This document shows, one piece after another, positions 8,318 through 16,936 of a stretch of DNA of 64,000 nt. The stretch is from Thioclava sp. ES.031 (GTDB taxonomy: Bacteria > Pseudomonadota > Alphaproteobacteria > Rhodobacterales > Rhodobacteraceae). Both the position numbers and the translations under genes were made by a program. Under the pieces are notes generated by a model. It searched no databases and was not told where the DNA came from. It was given only the letters and a program-made list of their open reading frames with translations. Positions within the stretch are counted from its first letter, which is position 1. Each line of letters starts with the position of its first letter. The stretch is from the NCBI RefSeq assembly GCF_002563775.1, contig NZ_PDJO01000001.1, positions 630,001 to 694,000 of the forward strand. Reading direction: 5' to 3'.

Positions 8318-9679
8318 ATGGAATGCTGCGGAATGCAAGCTGATACCCCCCATCATGTCGATATGCACGAAATGCTCGATCGGATCGGCGCGCAATATGT
8401 GCATATCGGGATTTTTGATCAGGACGGGATGTTCCGGGTCAAACGGGTCGCGCGCGCCAAGGCGGAGAAGCTGGCCAAGGGCGGCTACCCGTTCTGCGAT
8501 GTGCTCTACAATTGGGATAGCGCCGAGGAAACCTATGGGAGCGGCGACTATACCGATGTTCCGGCGCAGCTTTTCCCTGAGACGGTGCGCGCCTGGCCCT
8601 TTGAGGGGGATCAGGCGATCTGCATCGCCGATTACGCGATGCCCTTCGGAGAGCGGTCGGGACGAAATCAGTTGATCCGCCAACTCGAGAAAGCGCGCGA
8701 CATGGGGTTCTCGGTCCATTCGGCTTTTGAGTTCGAGTTCAATGTTCTCGACGAGGACGCGGCAAGCCTGCGCGACGGCGGGTTTGCTGAGCCCAAGCAC
8801 TATGCGCTCGGCAATAAGACCTACTCGCTCGAGACGCTGGCGAATGAGCACGGTCTGCTGGATGGGCTCGTGGCGATGATGGAGAGCCTCGGAATCGGTC
8901 TCGACGCGCTGCATACGGAACTTGGCCCCGGCTGTCTCGAAGTGCCGCTGACACATGCGCCCGGTGTGAAAGCCGCCGACGATGCCGCTTTGTTCAAGAA
9001 CTTCGCGAAGACCTATTTCCGGCGCCACGGGCTCACCGCCTGCTTCATGTCGAAGCTGAATGAAAACCTCTCGGGGCAGTCCGGACACCTGCATGTCTCG
9101 CTGCGCAACTTGACCGACAACAGCCCCGCCTTTGTCGATCCGGGCGATGCGGACGGGCTGAGCAAGACCGCCCGACACTTCATCGCCGGGCTGGTCGCCT
9201 TGATGCCGGAGATGCTCGCGCTGTGCAGCCAGACAGTGAATGCCTATCGCCGGATGGTTCCGGGAATGTGGGCGCCCACGGCGGCCTCCTGGGCGATCCA
9301 GAACCGCACGGTCGCGGCCCGGGTGATGAATGACAGCCCCGATGCGACCCGCGTGGAATTCCGTGTGCCGTCAGCCGATACGAACCCGCATCTGGCCTTG
9401 GCCATGTGCCTCGGAGCCGGGTTGTGGGGGATCGAGAACGAGCTCAATCCCGGCCCGCCTGCCTCGGGGGACCAGTATCTTCTGGAACCGTCGCCCGAAA
9501 CCCGCTTCCCGAGCGATCTTGGCATGGCCGCAGAACGGCTGAACGAAAGCCAGGTCGCCCGAGAGATTTTCGGCGACGTGTTCATCGACAGTTTCGTGCG
9601 CGCGCGCCGCCACGAATACGCAACTTTCCTTCGCCATGTGAGCACGTGGGAACGGGAAAGATACCTAGAGGTCGTCTGA
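8318..9679 (+). CDS. Glutamine-synthetase-family gamma-glutamyl-amine ligase
   Basis: A 453-residue enzyme of the glutamine synthetase fold. Recognisable blocks are FEFEFNVLD (metal-binding Glu), HTELGPGCLEVPL, SGQSGHLHVSLRN, RMVPGMWAPTAASWAIQNRT and RVEFRVPSADTNPHLALAMCLGAG (ATP/ammonia region). The overall pattern is that of the PuuA/GlnT/IpuC branch, which joins glutamate to an organic amine using ATP, rather than housekeeping GlnA. An AGGA ribosome site sits 6-7 bases before the ATG at 8318; an alternative ATG is at 8333. It is the first gene of a co-directional cluster with an amine transporter, an alcohol dehydrogenase and an amidase, which supports a role in gamma-glutamylated amine breakdown. 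The amine is unknown. Confidence 0.82.
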   Translation: MECCGMQADTPHHVDMHEMLDRIGAQYVHIGIFDQDGMFRVKRVARAKAEKLAKGGYPFCDVLYNWDSAEETYGSGDYTDVPAQLFPETVRAWPFEGDQAICIADYAMPFGERSGRNQLIRQLEKARDMGFSVHSAFEFEFNVLDEDAASLRDGGFAEPKHYALGNKTYSLETLANEHGLLDGLVAMMESLGIGLDALHTELGPGCLEVPLTHAPGVKAADDAALFKNFAKTYFRRHGLTACFMSKLNENLSGQSGHLHVSLRNLTDNSPAFVDPGDADGLSKTARHFIAGLVALMPEMLALCSQTVNAYRRMVPGMWAPTAASWAIQNRTVAARVMNDSPDATRVEFRVPSADTNPHLALAMCLGAGLWGIENELNPGPPASGDQYLLEPSPETRFPSDLGMAAERLNESQVAREIFGDVFIDSFVRARRHEYATFLRHVSTWERERYLEVV

Positions 9680-9729
9680 AACAAGAAAAGAAAGCTGGCC
9701 TTGATCCAACCAACCGGGAGTAAAGAGAG

Positions 9730-10863
9730 ATGACAAAGTCCAAGGGAATACCGATGTTTTCGCCCAATCGCCGAACCTTCCTGCAAGGCATGGGCGCGGC
9801 GGGGCTCGCGGGGGCAGGGCTGATGCCGCGAAAGGCTCATGCCGCCACCTCCATGAAGTTCATGTGCTGGGAGGGCTATGACAGCCCCGACATCATCAAG
9901 CCCTTCGAGGAGGCGAACGACGTTTCGATCTCGATCGACCTCATCACCGACAGCCCCGGCGGTTTCGCCAAGCTCGCAGCCGGCGCATGGCGCGATTTCG
10001 ACGTCGTGGCCACCGACAGCCCGTGGGTGCAGCGCATGGGGCCGGCCGATATCGGGGAATTCCTCGACGATGCCGAGTTCGCCGATGTCTACGAGAGCTT
10101 CTACCCCCAGTTCCGCGCGCCCTTCGCGCCGCTGGATTTCGACGGGAAGACCACGGGCCTGCCGACGCGCTGGGGCTGGGTCGGGCCGACCGTCAACACC
10201 AAGTATGACAAGCTGGAGAACTGGAGCAGCTACGCGCCTTGTTTCGATCCGGCCTACAAGGACAAGATCTGTGTGCTCGACTGGGGCGACTGGCCGATCA
10301 TGCCGATGGCGCTCTATGCCGGGATCGATCCCTACAAGGAGCTCGACGACGCCGAGCTCAACGAGATCCGCCTCGTGCTGCGCGCGCTCTTCAAGAACAC
10401 GCGGGCGATCGTCGGAGACCTGTCGGTCGCGCAGAAAGGCCTGATGGATGGCTCGTTCAGAACCTTGATCGGGGGCGGCACCTACTGCACCTCGGCGCTG
10501 CGCAAGGATGGCCAGAAAGAGATCATGTCGATCGTGCCCGAGCCGAAAGACGGCTTGAACCAGGGCATCATCTGGATGGAAGCGGGCGGGATCGTGAAAG
10601 ACCCCGTCGACGACGCCAAGGCCAAGGCGCTGCTGCGCAACCTGACCTCGCCGGAAGTGGCCGTCAAACTCGCCTGGACGGAAGCGACCTGCAACCTCGT
10701 GCCCTCGCAGGAAGCCGAAGCTCTGTTCACCGACGAGCAGAAGGACGTGCTGCAGATGGATTACATGTGGGAGGCCTGGGACAAGTCCCACTTCCACAAC
10801 GTGGCGCCGAATATCGACCAGATGCTCGAAATCTGGTCTCAGGAACTGGCCGCCGCGCGTTGA
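9730..10863 (+). CDS. Amine ABC transporter substrate-binding protein (PotD-like), Tat-exported
   Basis: A 377-residue periplasmic binding protein of the spermidine/putrescine (PotD/PotF) class. A twin-arginine signal is visible: NRRTFLQG at residues 13-20, a hydrophobic stretch, and a cut site around KAHAA. The mature protein opens with MKFMCWEGYDSPDIIKPFEE, the usual PotD-like start, and later has TDSPWVQRMGPADIGEF. It should deliver an amine to the permeases encoded at 12018 and 12883. It is separated from the ATPase gene by a stable hairpin, which would favour higher levels of the binding protein. Confidence 0.86.
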   Translation: MTKSKGIPMFSPNRRTFLQGMGAAGLAGAGLMPRKAHAATSMKFMCWEGYDSPDIIKPFEEANDVSISIDLITDSPGGFAKLAAGAWRDFDVVATDSPWVQRMGPADIGEFLDDAEFADVYESFYPQFRAPFAPLDFDGKTTGLPTRWGWVGPTVNTKYDKLENWSSYAPCFDPAYKDKICVLDWGDWPIMPMALYAGIDPYKELDDAELNEIRLVLRALFKNTRAIVGDLSVAQKGLMDGSFRTLIGGGTYCTSALRKDGQKEIMSIVPEPKDGLNQGIIWMEAGGIVKDPVDDAKAKALLRNLTSPEVAVKLAWTEATCNLVPSQEAEALFTDEQKDVLQMDYMWEAWDKSHFHNVAPNIDQMLEIWSQELAAAR

Positions 10864-10874
10864 TCTCCCGATTT

Positions 10875-10899
10875 GCAAGGGCGGTTTCGCCGCCCTTGC
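10875..10899 (+). terminator. Intra-operon hairpin (attenuator or mRNA stabiliser)
   Basis: GCAAGGGCGG, loop TTTCG, CCGCCCTTGC is a perfect 10-base stem just after the binding-protein stop. It is followed by a mixed C/T run (TCCCTTTCTGA) rather than a clean T tract, so partial termination or 3'-end protection is more likely than a full stop. Confidence 0.75.
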
Positions 10900-10925
10900 T
10901 CCCTTTCTGAGACAGGAAGTCCCCC

Positions 10926-12014
10926 TTGGTTTCTCCCATCATCAAAGCCACCGGAATCGATAAATACTACGGCACCTATCGCGCGCTGACCGATATCTCA
11001 TTGGAAGTCGCCAATGGGGAGTTTCTGGCGCTCGTCGGGCCTTCGGGCTGCGGCAAGACCACGCTGCTCAAGATCCTGGCCGGTTTCGAGGACCTGTCGG
11101 CAGGCAGTCTCGTGATCGACGGGGCGGATATGACGGAGATTCCCGCCTCGGCTCGACCGACGCGGATGGTGTTCCAGAAGCTCGCGCTTTTCCCGCACAA
11201 GACCGTCGCGCAGAATATCGGCTTTCCGCTGCATCTGGCCAAACGCCCGAAGCCCGAGATCGACGCGGCGGTGCGCCGGATGCTGGAGCTGATGCATCTC
11301 AAGGAAAGCTACCTCAACCGATACCCGCACGAGCTCTCGGGCGGGGAACAACAGCGCGTGGCGCTCGCGCGGTCGATGGTGTCGCAGCCGCCGGTGCTGC
11401 TCTTGGACGAGCCGATGAGCGCGCTCGATGCGAAGCTCAAGAAATCCCTGCAGGCTGAGCTCAAGCACCTGCATCGCCATGTCGGGACGAGCTTCGTCCA
11501 CGTCACGCATGACCTCGAAGAGGCGATGATGCTCGCCGACCGGATTTGCGTGATGCGCGCGGGGAAGATCGTGCAACTGGGCGAGCCGTCCGAGATTTAT
11601 TACCGTCCCGCGAATGCTTTCGTGGCCGGGTTCATCGGGGATACCAATCTCCTGCCCGCCAAGGTCACGCGGGAGGGCGATGCATTCCGGTTCGCCTGCG
11701 ACGTTCTTGACTGCGCAAACCCGATCATCGCCACCGATCAGGTCGCGCCCGGTGTTGCGGCGGGGGCTGATGCGGCGCTGATGATCCGTCCCGAAATGCT
11801 GCGCCTGCTTGCGCCGGGCGAAAGCGCTGACTGCTCCATTTCTGGGACGGTGAACGAGTTCTTCATCCGGGGAGCCTCGATCCAGTATCGGATCGCGGCG
11901 GCCGGAACCGAGATCGTGATGGATATCCCCGGCACCTCCACCTTGCCGGCGAAGCAGGGCGACCCGGTGAGGCTCGGTCTCGCGCTGGGCGACCTGTTCG
12001 CCGTGGAGGCGTAA
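10926..12014 (+). CDS. Amine ABC transporter ATP-binding protein (PotA-like)
   Basis: A 362-residue ABC ATPase with Walker A GPSGCGKTT, signature LSGGEQQRVALARS and Walker B VLLLDEPMSALD, then a C-terminal TOBE-type regulatory region from about residue 245. The start is TTG at 10926, preceded by AGGAAG about 8 bases upstream; no ATG fits the conserved N-terminus. It energises uptake through the two permeases that follow 3 bases later. Confidence 0.9.
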   Translation: MVSPIIKATGIDKYYGTYRALTDISLEVANGEFLALVGPSGCGKTTLLKILAGFEDLSAGSLVIDGADMTEIPASARPTRMVFQKLALFPHKTVAQNIGFPLHLAKRPKPEIDAAVRRMLELMHLKESYLNRYPHELSGGEQQRVALARSMVSQPPVLLLDEPMSALDAKLKKSLQAELKHLHRHVGTSFVHVTHDLEEAMMLADRICVMRAGKIVQLGEPSEIYYRPANAFVAGFIGDTNLLPAKVTREGDAFRFACDVLDCANPIIATDQVAPGVAAGADAALMIRPEMLRLLAPGESADCSISGTVNEFFIRGASIQYRIAAAGTEIVMDIPGTSTLPAKQGDPVRLGLALGDLFAVEA

Positions 12015-12017
12015 GCG

Positions 12018-12890
12018 ATGGCCGAGATACAGAAATCCTGGCGAGACGGCGCGCTGCGCCTGTCGACTTTGCCGCTCTTGCTGCTGATGGGACTGTTCTT
12101 CGTGATCCCGCTGATCATGACGGCGCTCCTGAGCTTTCAGGGCACGCAATACTATCGGCTCGTCTGGACTTGGGATCTGAAGGTCTGGACCGACGTGTTC
12201 AGCCAGGTCCACTACTGGACGATCATGTGGCGGACCTTGATGATGGCGCTGGTCTGCACTGTGCTTTGCACCATCCTCGCGATCCCGATCGCCTATGGCA
12301 TGCTGCATCGCCTGTCGCGCTGGTCCGACCATATCACCCTGTTGATGGTCTTTGCCTTTCTCACCGATGCGGTTTTGAAGACCTTCGGTTGGGTGCTGTT
12401 TCTCGACCGCTCCGGCGTGCTGAACGGCACGCTCGAGGCGATCGGGTTCCCCCCGGCCGCGGTGAACGTGCTCTTCACGCCGAACGCGACGATGATCGGC
12501 ATGGTCTACAACCTGCTGCCCTACACGATCTTCACCATCGCGCTCTCCATGGCGCGGATAGATGGGGATCTGGTGCTCGCGGCACGTGACGCGGGTGCGT
12601 CCCGGTTGCGCGCCTTCATCGAGGTGACTCTGCCGCTTGCCAAGCCCGGCATCTGGGCGGGGGCGGTTCTGGTGTTCGTTCTCAGCCTCGGTGTGTTTCT
12701 CGAGCCGAAGGTGATGGGGGGCGGGACCTCTCCGCTTGCGGCGGAACTGATCCGCCAGAGCTTCGAGACCCGCGTGAACTGGCCCTTGGGGGCGGCGCTG
12801 ACGCTCGTGCTGATCGTGATCGGGGCAGCGGCTTTGACGGTGTTCGGAGCGGTCGCGCTCTGGCAGGCGCGGAGGGTGGTAAATGACTGA
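12018..12890 (+). CDS. Amine ABC transporter permease (PotB-like)
   Basis: A 290-residue inner-membrane permease with six predicted helices. The first is at LPLLLLMGLFFVIPLIMTALL, and the coupling loop is AARDAGASRLRAFIEVTLPLAKPGI, an EAA motif variant. The gene starts 3 bases after the ATPase stop and overlaps the next permease by 8 bases. Its partner in a heterodimeric channel is encoded at 12883. Confidence 0.9.
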   Translation: MAEIQKSWRDGALRLSTLPLLLLMGLFFVIPLIMTALLSFQGTQYYRLVWTWDLKVWTDVFSQVHYWTIMWRTLMMALVCTVLCTILAIPIAYGMLHRLSRWSDHITLLMVFAFLTDAVLKTFGWVLFLDRSGVLNGTLEAIGFPPAAVNVLFTPNATMIGMVYNLLPYTIFTIALSMARIDGDLVLAARDAGASRLRAFIEVTLPLAKPGIWAGAVLVFVLSLGVFLEPKVMGGGTSPLAAELIRQSFETRVNWPLGAALTLVLIVIGAAALTVFGAVALWQARRVVND

Positions 12891-13716
12891 TCGCATGGAA
12901 AAGCGAATTGCGGATGTCCTGCTCTATGGCTCCGTGTTTGCCGCGCTGATTTTCTTCTACATTCCGATCGCCACGCTGGTTCTGTTCTCCTTCACCAAGA
13001 GCCGCTTCCTGTCCTGGCCGATCCCCGAATTCTCGACCCGCTGGTATGGCGAGTTGCTGGCGGATCGCGACTTCTGGTCCGCGCTTGGCAACTCGGCGCT
13101 TCTCGCGGTGCTCGCGACGGTTTTCGCGACGCTTCTCGGCATCGGGGGCGCCTTCGCCTGGAGCCGCTACAAGTTTCGCTTCCAATGGGGTTTCCGCATC
13201 CTGACCTTCGCGCCGCTTTTATTCCCGCAGCTTCTGCTGGGCGTCGTGATGCTCTTGTGGTTCTCGGTGCTGGCCGGCTGGCTGAACATGTCGCCCGGGC
13301 TTTGGTCTGCGGTGATCGGACATGTCATCTACATCACGCCGTTCTGTATCGTGATCATCTCGGTGCAGATGCAGGGCTACGACAATACGCTCGACTATGC
13401 CGCCGAGGATGCGGGGGCAACCCGCTGGCAGATCCTGCGGGAGATCACGCTTCCGCTGATCTGGCCGGGAATCTTCTCGGCCGCGATCTTCGCCTTCCTG
13501 CTATCGTGGGGGAATTTCTACATTACCTACAGCCTCTCGGGCTCGACGCGCACGCTCCCGACCTTCGTCTTCTCGGGGATCGCCGTGGGTTCGTCCCCGA
13601 TCTACCCGGCCCTCGCCACGCTGACTTTCATCCCCGCCTTGGTATTGATCTTCGCCGTCGACAGGTTGCGCAAACGCGCAGCCCGTCGTCGCCTGAGCGC
13701 GATTGCCGAGAGCTGA
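12883..13716 (+). CDS. Amine ABC transporter permease (PotC-like)
   Basis: A 277-residue permease with the PotC-type opening (ALIFFYIPIATLVLFSFTKSR) and the coupling loop AAEDAGATRWQILREITLPLIWPGI. Its start overlaps the end of the previous permease by 8 bases, which suggests translational coupling. It completes the transporter encoded from 9730 onwards. The dehydrogenase gene follows 21 bases later on the same strand. Confidence 0.9.
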   Translation: MTDRMEKRIADVLLYGSVFAALIFFYIPIATLVLFSFTKSRFLSWPIPEFSTRWYGELLADRDFWSALGNSALLAVLATVFATLLGIGGAFAWSRYKFRFQWGFRILTFAPLLFPQLLLGVVMLLWFSVLAGWLNMSPGLWSAVIGHVIYITPFCIVIISVQMQGYDNTLDYAAEDAGATRWQILREITLPLIWPGIFSAAIFAFLLSWGNFYITYSLSGSTRTLPTFVFSGIAVGSSPIYPALATLTFIPALVLIFAVDRLRKRAARRRLSAIAES

Positions 13717-13737
13717 TCACTTCGACAGGACCTTCCA

Positions 13738-14913
13738 ATGAGTGAATTCGATTTTGCGAGCCTTCGGACTCGCTGGAGTTTCCCGACGCAAGTCTGGTTC
13801 GGAGCCGGGCGCCTGTCCGATCTTCCGGCAGGCCTCGCGGAGATCGGCGCGACAGCGCCGCTGCTGATTACCGACAGGGGCCTCGCCACGTCTTCGATCG
13901 CGATGCAGGCGCTGGAGGTCCTGAAAGCCGCAGGCATGGAGCCCGGCTTCTTCCACGATGTGCAGCCGAACCCCACTGTGGAAAATGTCATGGCGGGACG
14001 GGAGGTCTTGCACGCGGGCGGCCATGATTGCGTCATAGCGCTTGGCGGAGGGTCCGCGATGGATGCTGCCAAGGCGGTTGCGATGATGGCGGGGCAGTCG
14101 CGTCCCCTGATGGATTTCGAGGATGTCGGCGACAACTTCCGGCGCGTCCAGACCGAGGGCATGGTGCCGGTCATCGCCATTCCGACGACCGCGGGGACGG
14201 GCTCCGAATTCGGCAGATCGTCGGTGATCACCGATACCGAGACCCATCGCAAGGTCATCATCTTCCACCCCGAGATGCTGCCGGAACTGGTGATCCTCGA
14301 TCCCGAGCTGACCGTTGGCTTGCCGCCCACTCTGACGGCCGCAACCGGTATGGATGCGCTCTCGCATGCGCTGGAAGCGCTCTGCGCGCCGGGCTGGCAC
14401 CCGATGGCCGATGGCTTGGCGCTGACGGCGCTGAAGATGATCGACGGGGCTCTCGCGACGGCCTATTGGGAGCCCGAAAATCTGGAGGCGCGCTCGAACA
14501 TGATCGTCGCCTCCGCGATGGCCTGCACGGCCTTGCAAAAGGGGCTCGGTGCGGTTCATGCCTTGGCGCATCCGTTGGGCGCGCGTTACGATGCGCATCA
14601 CGGAATGCTCAATGCGGTGCTGATGCCCCATGTGCTCCGCTTCAACCTGCCTGCCGTGAGAGAACAGATGGCGACGCTCGCGCATGAATTGCGGCTCGAG
14701 GGCGACGATCCCGGCGCGGCGGTTCTTGCCTGGCTCGAGGCGTTGCAGGCGCGCATCGACATGCCCTCGACGCTGAGCGAGATGGGCGTAAAGGTGAATG
14801 ACAGTGATTTTCCCGATCTGATCGCCGATGCCTTGCGTGATCCGTGCGCTGGAGGAAATCCGACACCCTTGGATCCGGAAGGTGTGGAGCAAATCTTGCG
14901 CGCCGCACGCTGA
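13738..14913 (+). CDS. Iron-containing alcohol dehydrogenase
   Basis: A 391-residue group III (FucO/EutG-like) dehydrogenase. NAD(P) binding is shown by ALGGGSAMDAAK and by PTTAGTGSE. The four metal ligands are in place: D206 and H210 (TGMDALSHALEA), H274 (GAVHALAHPLG) and H288 (YDAHHG), with the spacing usual for the family. In this cluster it probably oxidises the hydroxyl of the imported amine or of its gamma-glutamyl derivative to an aldehyde. The substrate is inferred from neighbours only; the family is broad. Confidence 0.87.
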   Translation: MSEFDFASLRTRWSFPTQVWFGAGRLSDLPAGLAEIGATAPLLITDRGLATSSIAMQALEVLKAAGMEPGFFHDVQPNPTVENVMAGREVLHAGGHDCVIALGGGSAMDAAKAVAMMAGQSRPLMDFEDVGDNFRRVQTEGMVPVIAIPTTAGTGSEFGRSSVITDTETHRKVIIFHPEMLPELVILDPELTVGLPPTLTAATGMDALSHALEALCAPGWHPMADGLALTALKMIDGALATAYWEPENLEARSNMIVASAMACTALQKGLGAVHALAHPLGARYDAHHGMLNAVLMPHVLRFNLPAVREQMATLAHELRLEGDDPGAAVLAWLEALQARIDMPSTLSEMGVKVNDSDFPDLIADALRDPCAGGNPTPLDPEGVEQILRAAR

Positions 14914-14965
14914 TTGCCGGGCTGCGGCGCAAGCGATACCTTGTCTGTCGAGAATGGAGACAAAC

Positions 14966-15739
14966 ATGAAAATCGCGCTCGTCCAGCCGCAGCCGCTTTC
15001 TTCTGACCCGGCGCAGATACTGCCGATCATCGAGACATGGGTGAACGGCGTGGCGTCGCTCGGCGCCGATCTGATCGTGCTGCCCGAGCTGATCCTGCCC
15101 GGCTACAACCGGCCCGAGGACCATCGTGCGCAGGCGCAGCCACTCGGGGGAGAGTGGTGCGCCGCGATGGGCGACATGGCACGGAAATACGGATGCGCGA
15201 TCTGCTATGGCTGGGCCGAACGGTTGGGCGATGAGGTGTTCAACGCGGCATCCGTGTTCGACAAGAGCGGCGCGCGGGTCGGACATTATCGCAAGATCCA
15301 GCTTTTTGGCGAGATGGAGCGTGCGAGCTTTGCGTTCGGCGCGGAGCCACCGCCCGTGTTCGATCTGGAGGGCACGCGGACCGGTCTGCTGATTTGCTAT
15401 GATATCGAGTTTCCCGAACATGCCAGGGCTCTCGCTCGATCCAAGGCCGACCTAATCCTCGTGCCGACAGCGAATCCGGTTGGCTATGATCACGTCCCCG
15501 ATCTGCTCGTGCGGGCACGCGCGAGCGAGAATGCAGTCACCGTTGTCTATGCGAATTATACGGGACCGGATCGCGAAATTGTCTTTGGTGGCAAGTCTAT
15601 CATCGCGGGTCCAGACGGACAGGCTGTGGCGCAGGCTGGAAGAGGGCCGACGACGTTGATTGCGGACCTGCCGAAACCCTCGGATTATCCCGGCGAGGTG
15701 ATCTCGGTTCAATTCAGCGATTTGCGTAGCTTTTCCTAG
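14966..15739 (+). CDS. Nitrilase-superfamily amidase (carbon-nitrogen hydrolase)
   Basis: A 257-residue C-N hydrolase with the full catalytic triad: E41 (VLPELILPGYN), K110 (HYRKIQLFG) and C144 (LLICYDIEFPE). The frame is open further upstream, but the ATG at 14966 has a GGAGA ribosome site 5-7 bases before it and begins the conserved MKIALVQ. Small amidases of this type hydrolyse linear amides in the cytoplasm. In this cluster it would suit release of glutamate from a gamma-glutamyl amide after the amine part has been oxidised. It is the last gene of the unit starting at 8318. Confidence 0.85.
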   Translation: MKIALVQPQPLSSDPAQILPIIETWVNGVASLGADLIVLPELILPGYNRPEDHRAQAQPLGGEWCAAMGDMARKYGCAICYGWAERLGDEVFNAASVFDKSGARVGHYRKIQLFGEMERASFAFGAEPPPVFDLEGTRTGLLICYDIEFPEHARALARSKADLILVPTANPVGYDHVPDLLVRARASENAVTVVYANYTGPDREIVFGGKSIIAGPDGQAVAQAGRGPTTLIADLPKPSDYPGEVISVQFSDLRSFS

Positions 15740-15874
15740 CGGAAGCCCCAGCCTGTGTCTGTGACCCGACAGATCGCAAAATGAACGTCCTAAACAAGTT
15801 CTCAAACTGACCGGTCGTCTCCCGTAAGATCGGGCGATCGACCCGTTCGGCACGCCTCGCAAGCGCGTTCCGGT

Positions 15875-15955
15875 ATCTTCATGAAAACGGCGGCCCGGGA
15901 AAAATCTGTTCGACCCTCCTATAGGCGCTCCCAGTGTGGGAGGAAACCGGGCCAT
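15875..15955 (-). repeat. Imperfect repeat, copy B (orphan promoter and start)
   Basis: This copy matches the promoter, leader and first codons of the GT2 gene at 7264-7343. Read on the minus strand it ends in ATG AAG ATA, but the frame then runs into a TGA after 25 codons with no glycosyltransferase similarity. It is therefore a start region without its gene. It lies between the amidase stop and the YdcF-like gene. Confidence 0.7.
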
Positions 15956-15978
15956 GTTTTCGTCATCACCCGGAGAAG

Positions 15979-16761
15979 CTATCTCCCGCTCGCCGCATAA
16001 GCCCAGATCCCGACCCATTCCTTGATCGCAAGATCCAGCGTGTCGAGATGGCCCGCGAGATTCCAGCCGATGCCATCGAGAAACCCCTCTGCGCGATAAT
16101 CGACAGGGTAGGGGATGAGCCCGTCCCATCCGGCGCGCTCAAAGCTCGCCATCGCGCGTCTCATGTGGAACGCGCTGGTGACAAGGAGCCAAGTCTCCTC
16201 TGGTCTGGGCTGGGCGAGGTTGTAGCTGAAACGTGCATTCTCGGTGGTGTTGCGCGAGCGGCTCTCGAGAAGAAGCCGGGGCTGTGGAATACCCGTTTCG
16301 CGAAACGCCGCGGCCATGACGTCGGCGCCCGGCATGCTCTCTCGTGCCAGATCGTGCAGGGCGCCGCTGCCGCCAGAGAGCAGGATCCTGGCATCCGGAA
16401 AGCGATGCGCCAGGCCGAGCCCGGTGGTGACGCGCTCGGCGGCGGCGTTGAGTTGGACCTGGTGGTGGCGAGCCGTGCCGGCACCGTCTTCGGCACCGCC
16501 CAGGACGATGATCCCATCGACATGGGTGAGCCGCGGGTTGGCCGGATAGGTCCGCTCCAGGGGCGCGATGAGGAGATCGCCAAGGGGAAATATCCCCAGA
16601 GCGAGGAGGCTCGCCAGCGCTACGGAAAGCATCCTGCGTGCCGCGCGCAGGCGCCCGCTCACGAGCGCGATCAGCGCGCCTGTGAGTAAAAGCGCTTCCC
16701 AGGTTTCTGCGCGTAGCAGGAGAGCTATGAGCTTGGAGGCGACGAAGACAAGCGTATCCAT
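15979..16761 (-). CDS. YdcF/ElyC-family (DUF218) membrane protein
   Basis: A 260-residue protein with two N-terminal hydrophobic segments (TWEALLLTGALIALVSG, then MLSVALASLLALGIFPLGDLL) and a DUF218 domain. The domain's diagnostic blocks are DGIIVLGGAED, ARILLSGGSGAL, ESRSRNTTENARFS and LLVTSAFHMRRAM. Members such as ElyC and SanA act in envelope polysaccharide or peptidoglycan physiology, and the chemistry is not settled. It faces the direction of the GT2 gene at 7271, and the copy B repeat lies just beyond its stop, which fits an ancestral ydcF-glycosyltransferase order. Confidence 0.82.
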   Translation of the reverse strand: MDTLVFVASKLIALLLRAETWEALLLTGALIALVSGRLRAARRMLSVALASLLALGIFPLGDLLIAPLERTYPANPRLTHVDGIIVLGGAEDGAGTARHHQVQLNAAAERVTTGLGLAHRFPDARILLSGGSGALHDLARESMPGADVMAAAFRETGIPQPRLLLESRSRNTTENARFSYNLAQPRPEETWLLVTSAFHMRRAMASFERAGWDGLIPYPVDYRAEGFLDGIGWNLAGHLDTLDLAIKEWVGIWAYAASGR

Positions 16762-16814
16762 GGCGCCCTTGTCGGCACTGTCGCCCCGGCCCGCAATCCC
16801 GCCGTTCGAAAAAC

Positions 16815-16840
16815 CTAGCTATAGTCTGTCATATAGCTAG
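16815..16840 (+). other. Candidate MobV-type origin of transfer (oriT)
   Basis: A perfect inverted repeat, CTAGCTATA and TATAGCTAG, flanks an 8-base loop GTCTGTCA. Around the loop the sequence TAGTCTGTCA resembles the nick region I recall for MobV plasmids of the pMV158 type (TAGTGTG/TTA), matching at 8 of 10 bases and with TATA at both stem ends. It lies 96 bases upstream of the relaxase start, where MobV systems place oriT. Nicking is inferred, not shown. Confidence 0.5.
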
Positions 16841-16936
16841 TTTTCCCGGCGCCGTTTTGCGCACCGGTCTCCTGCCCGTTTTTTCAGGTCGCCCTCTTAT
16901 CCTCGAGCGAGAGCCAGCAAAGGAAAGAGGTGATCC

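Noticed and set aside
9244..12896. Very long antisense open frames on the minus strand (over 500 codons each) opposite the ligase and transporter genes
   Set aside because: They mirror well-defined plus-strand genes in a high-GC genome, have Arg/Gly/His-rich composition and no recognisable domain; they are reading shadows.
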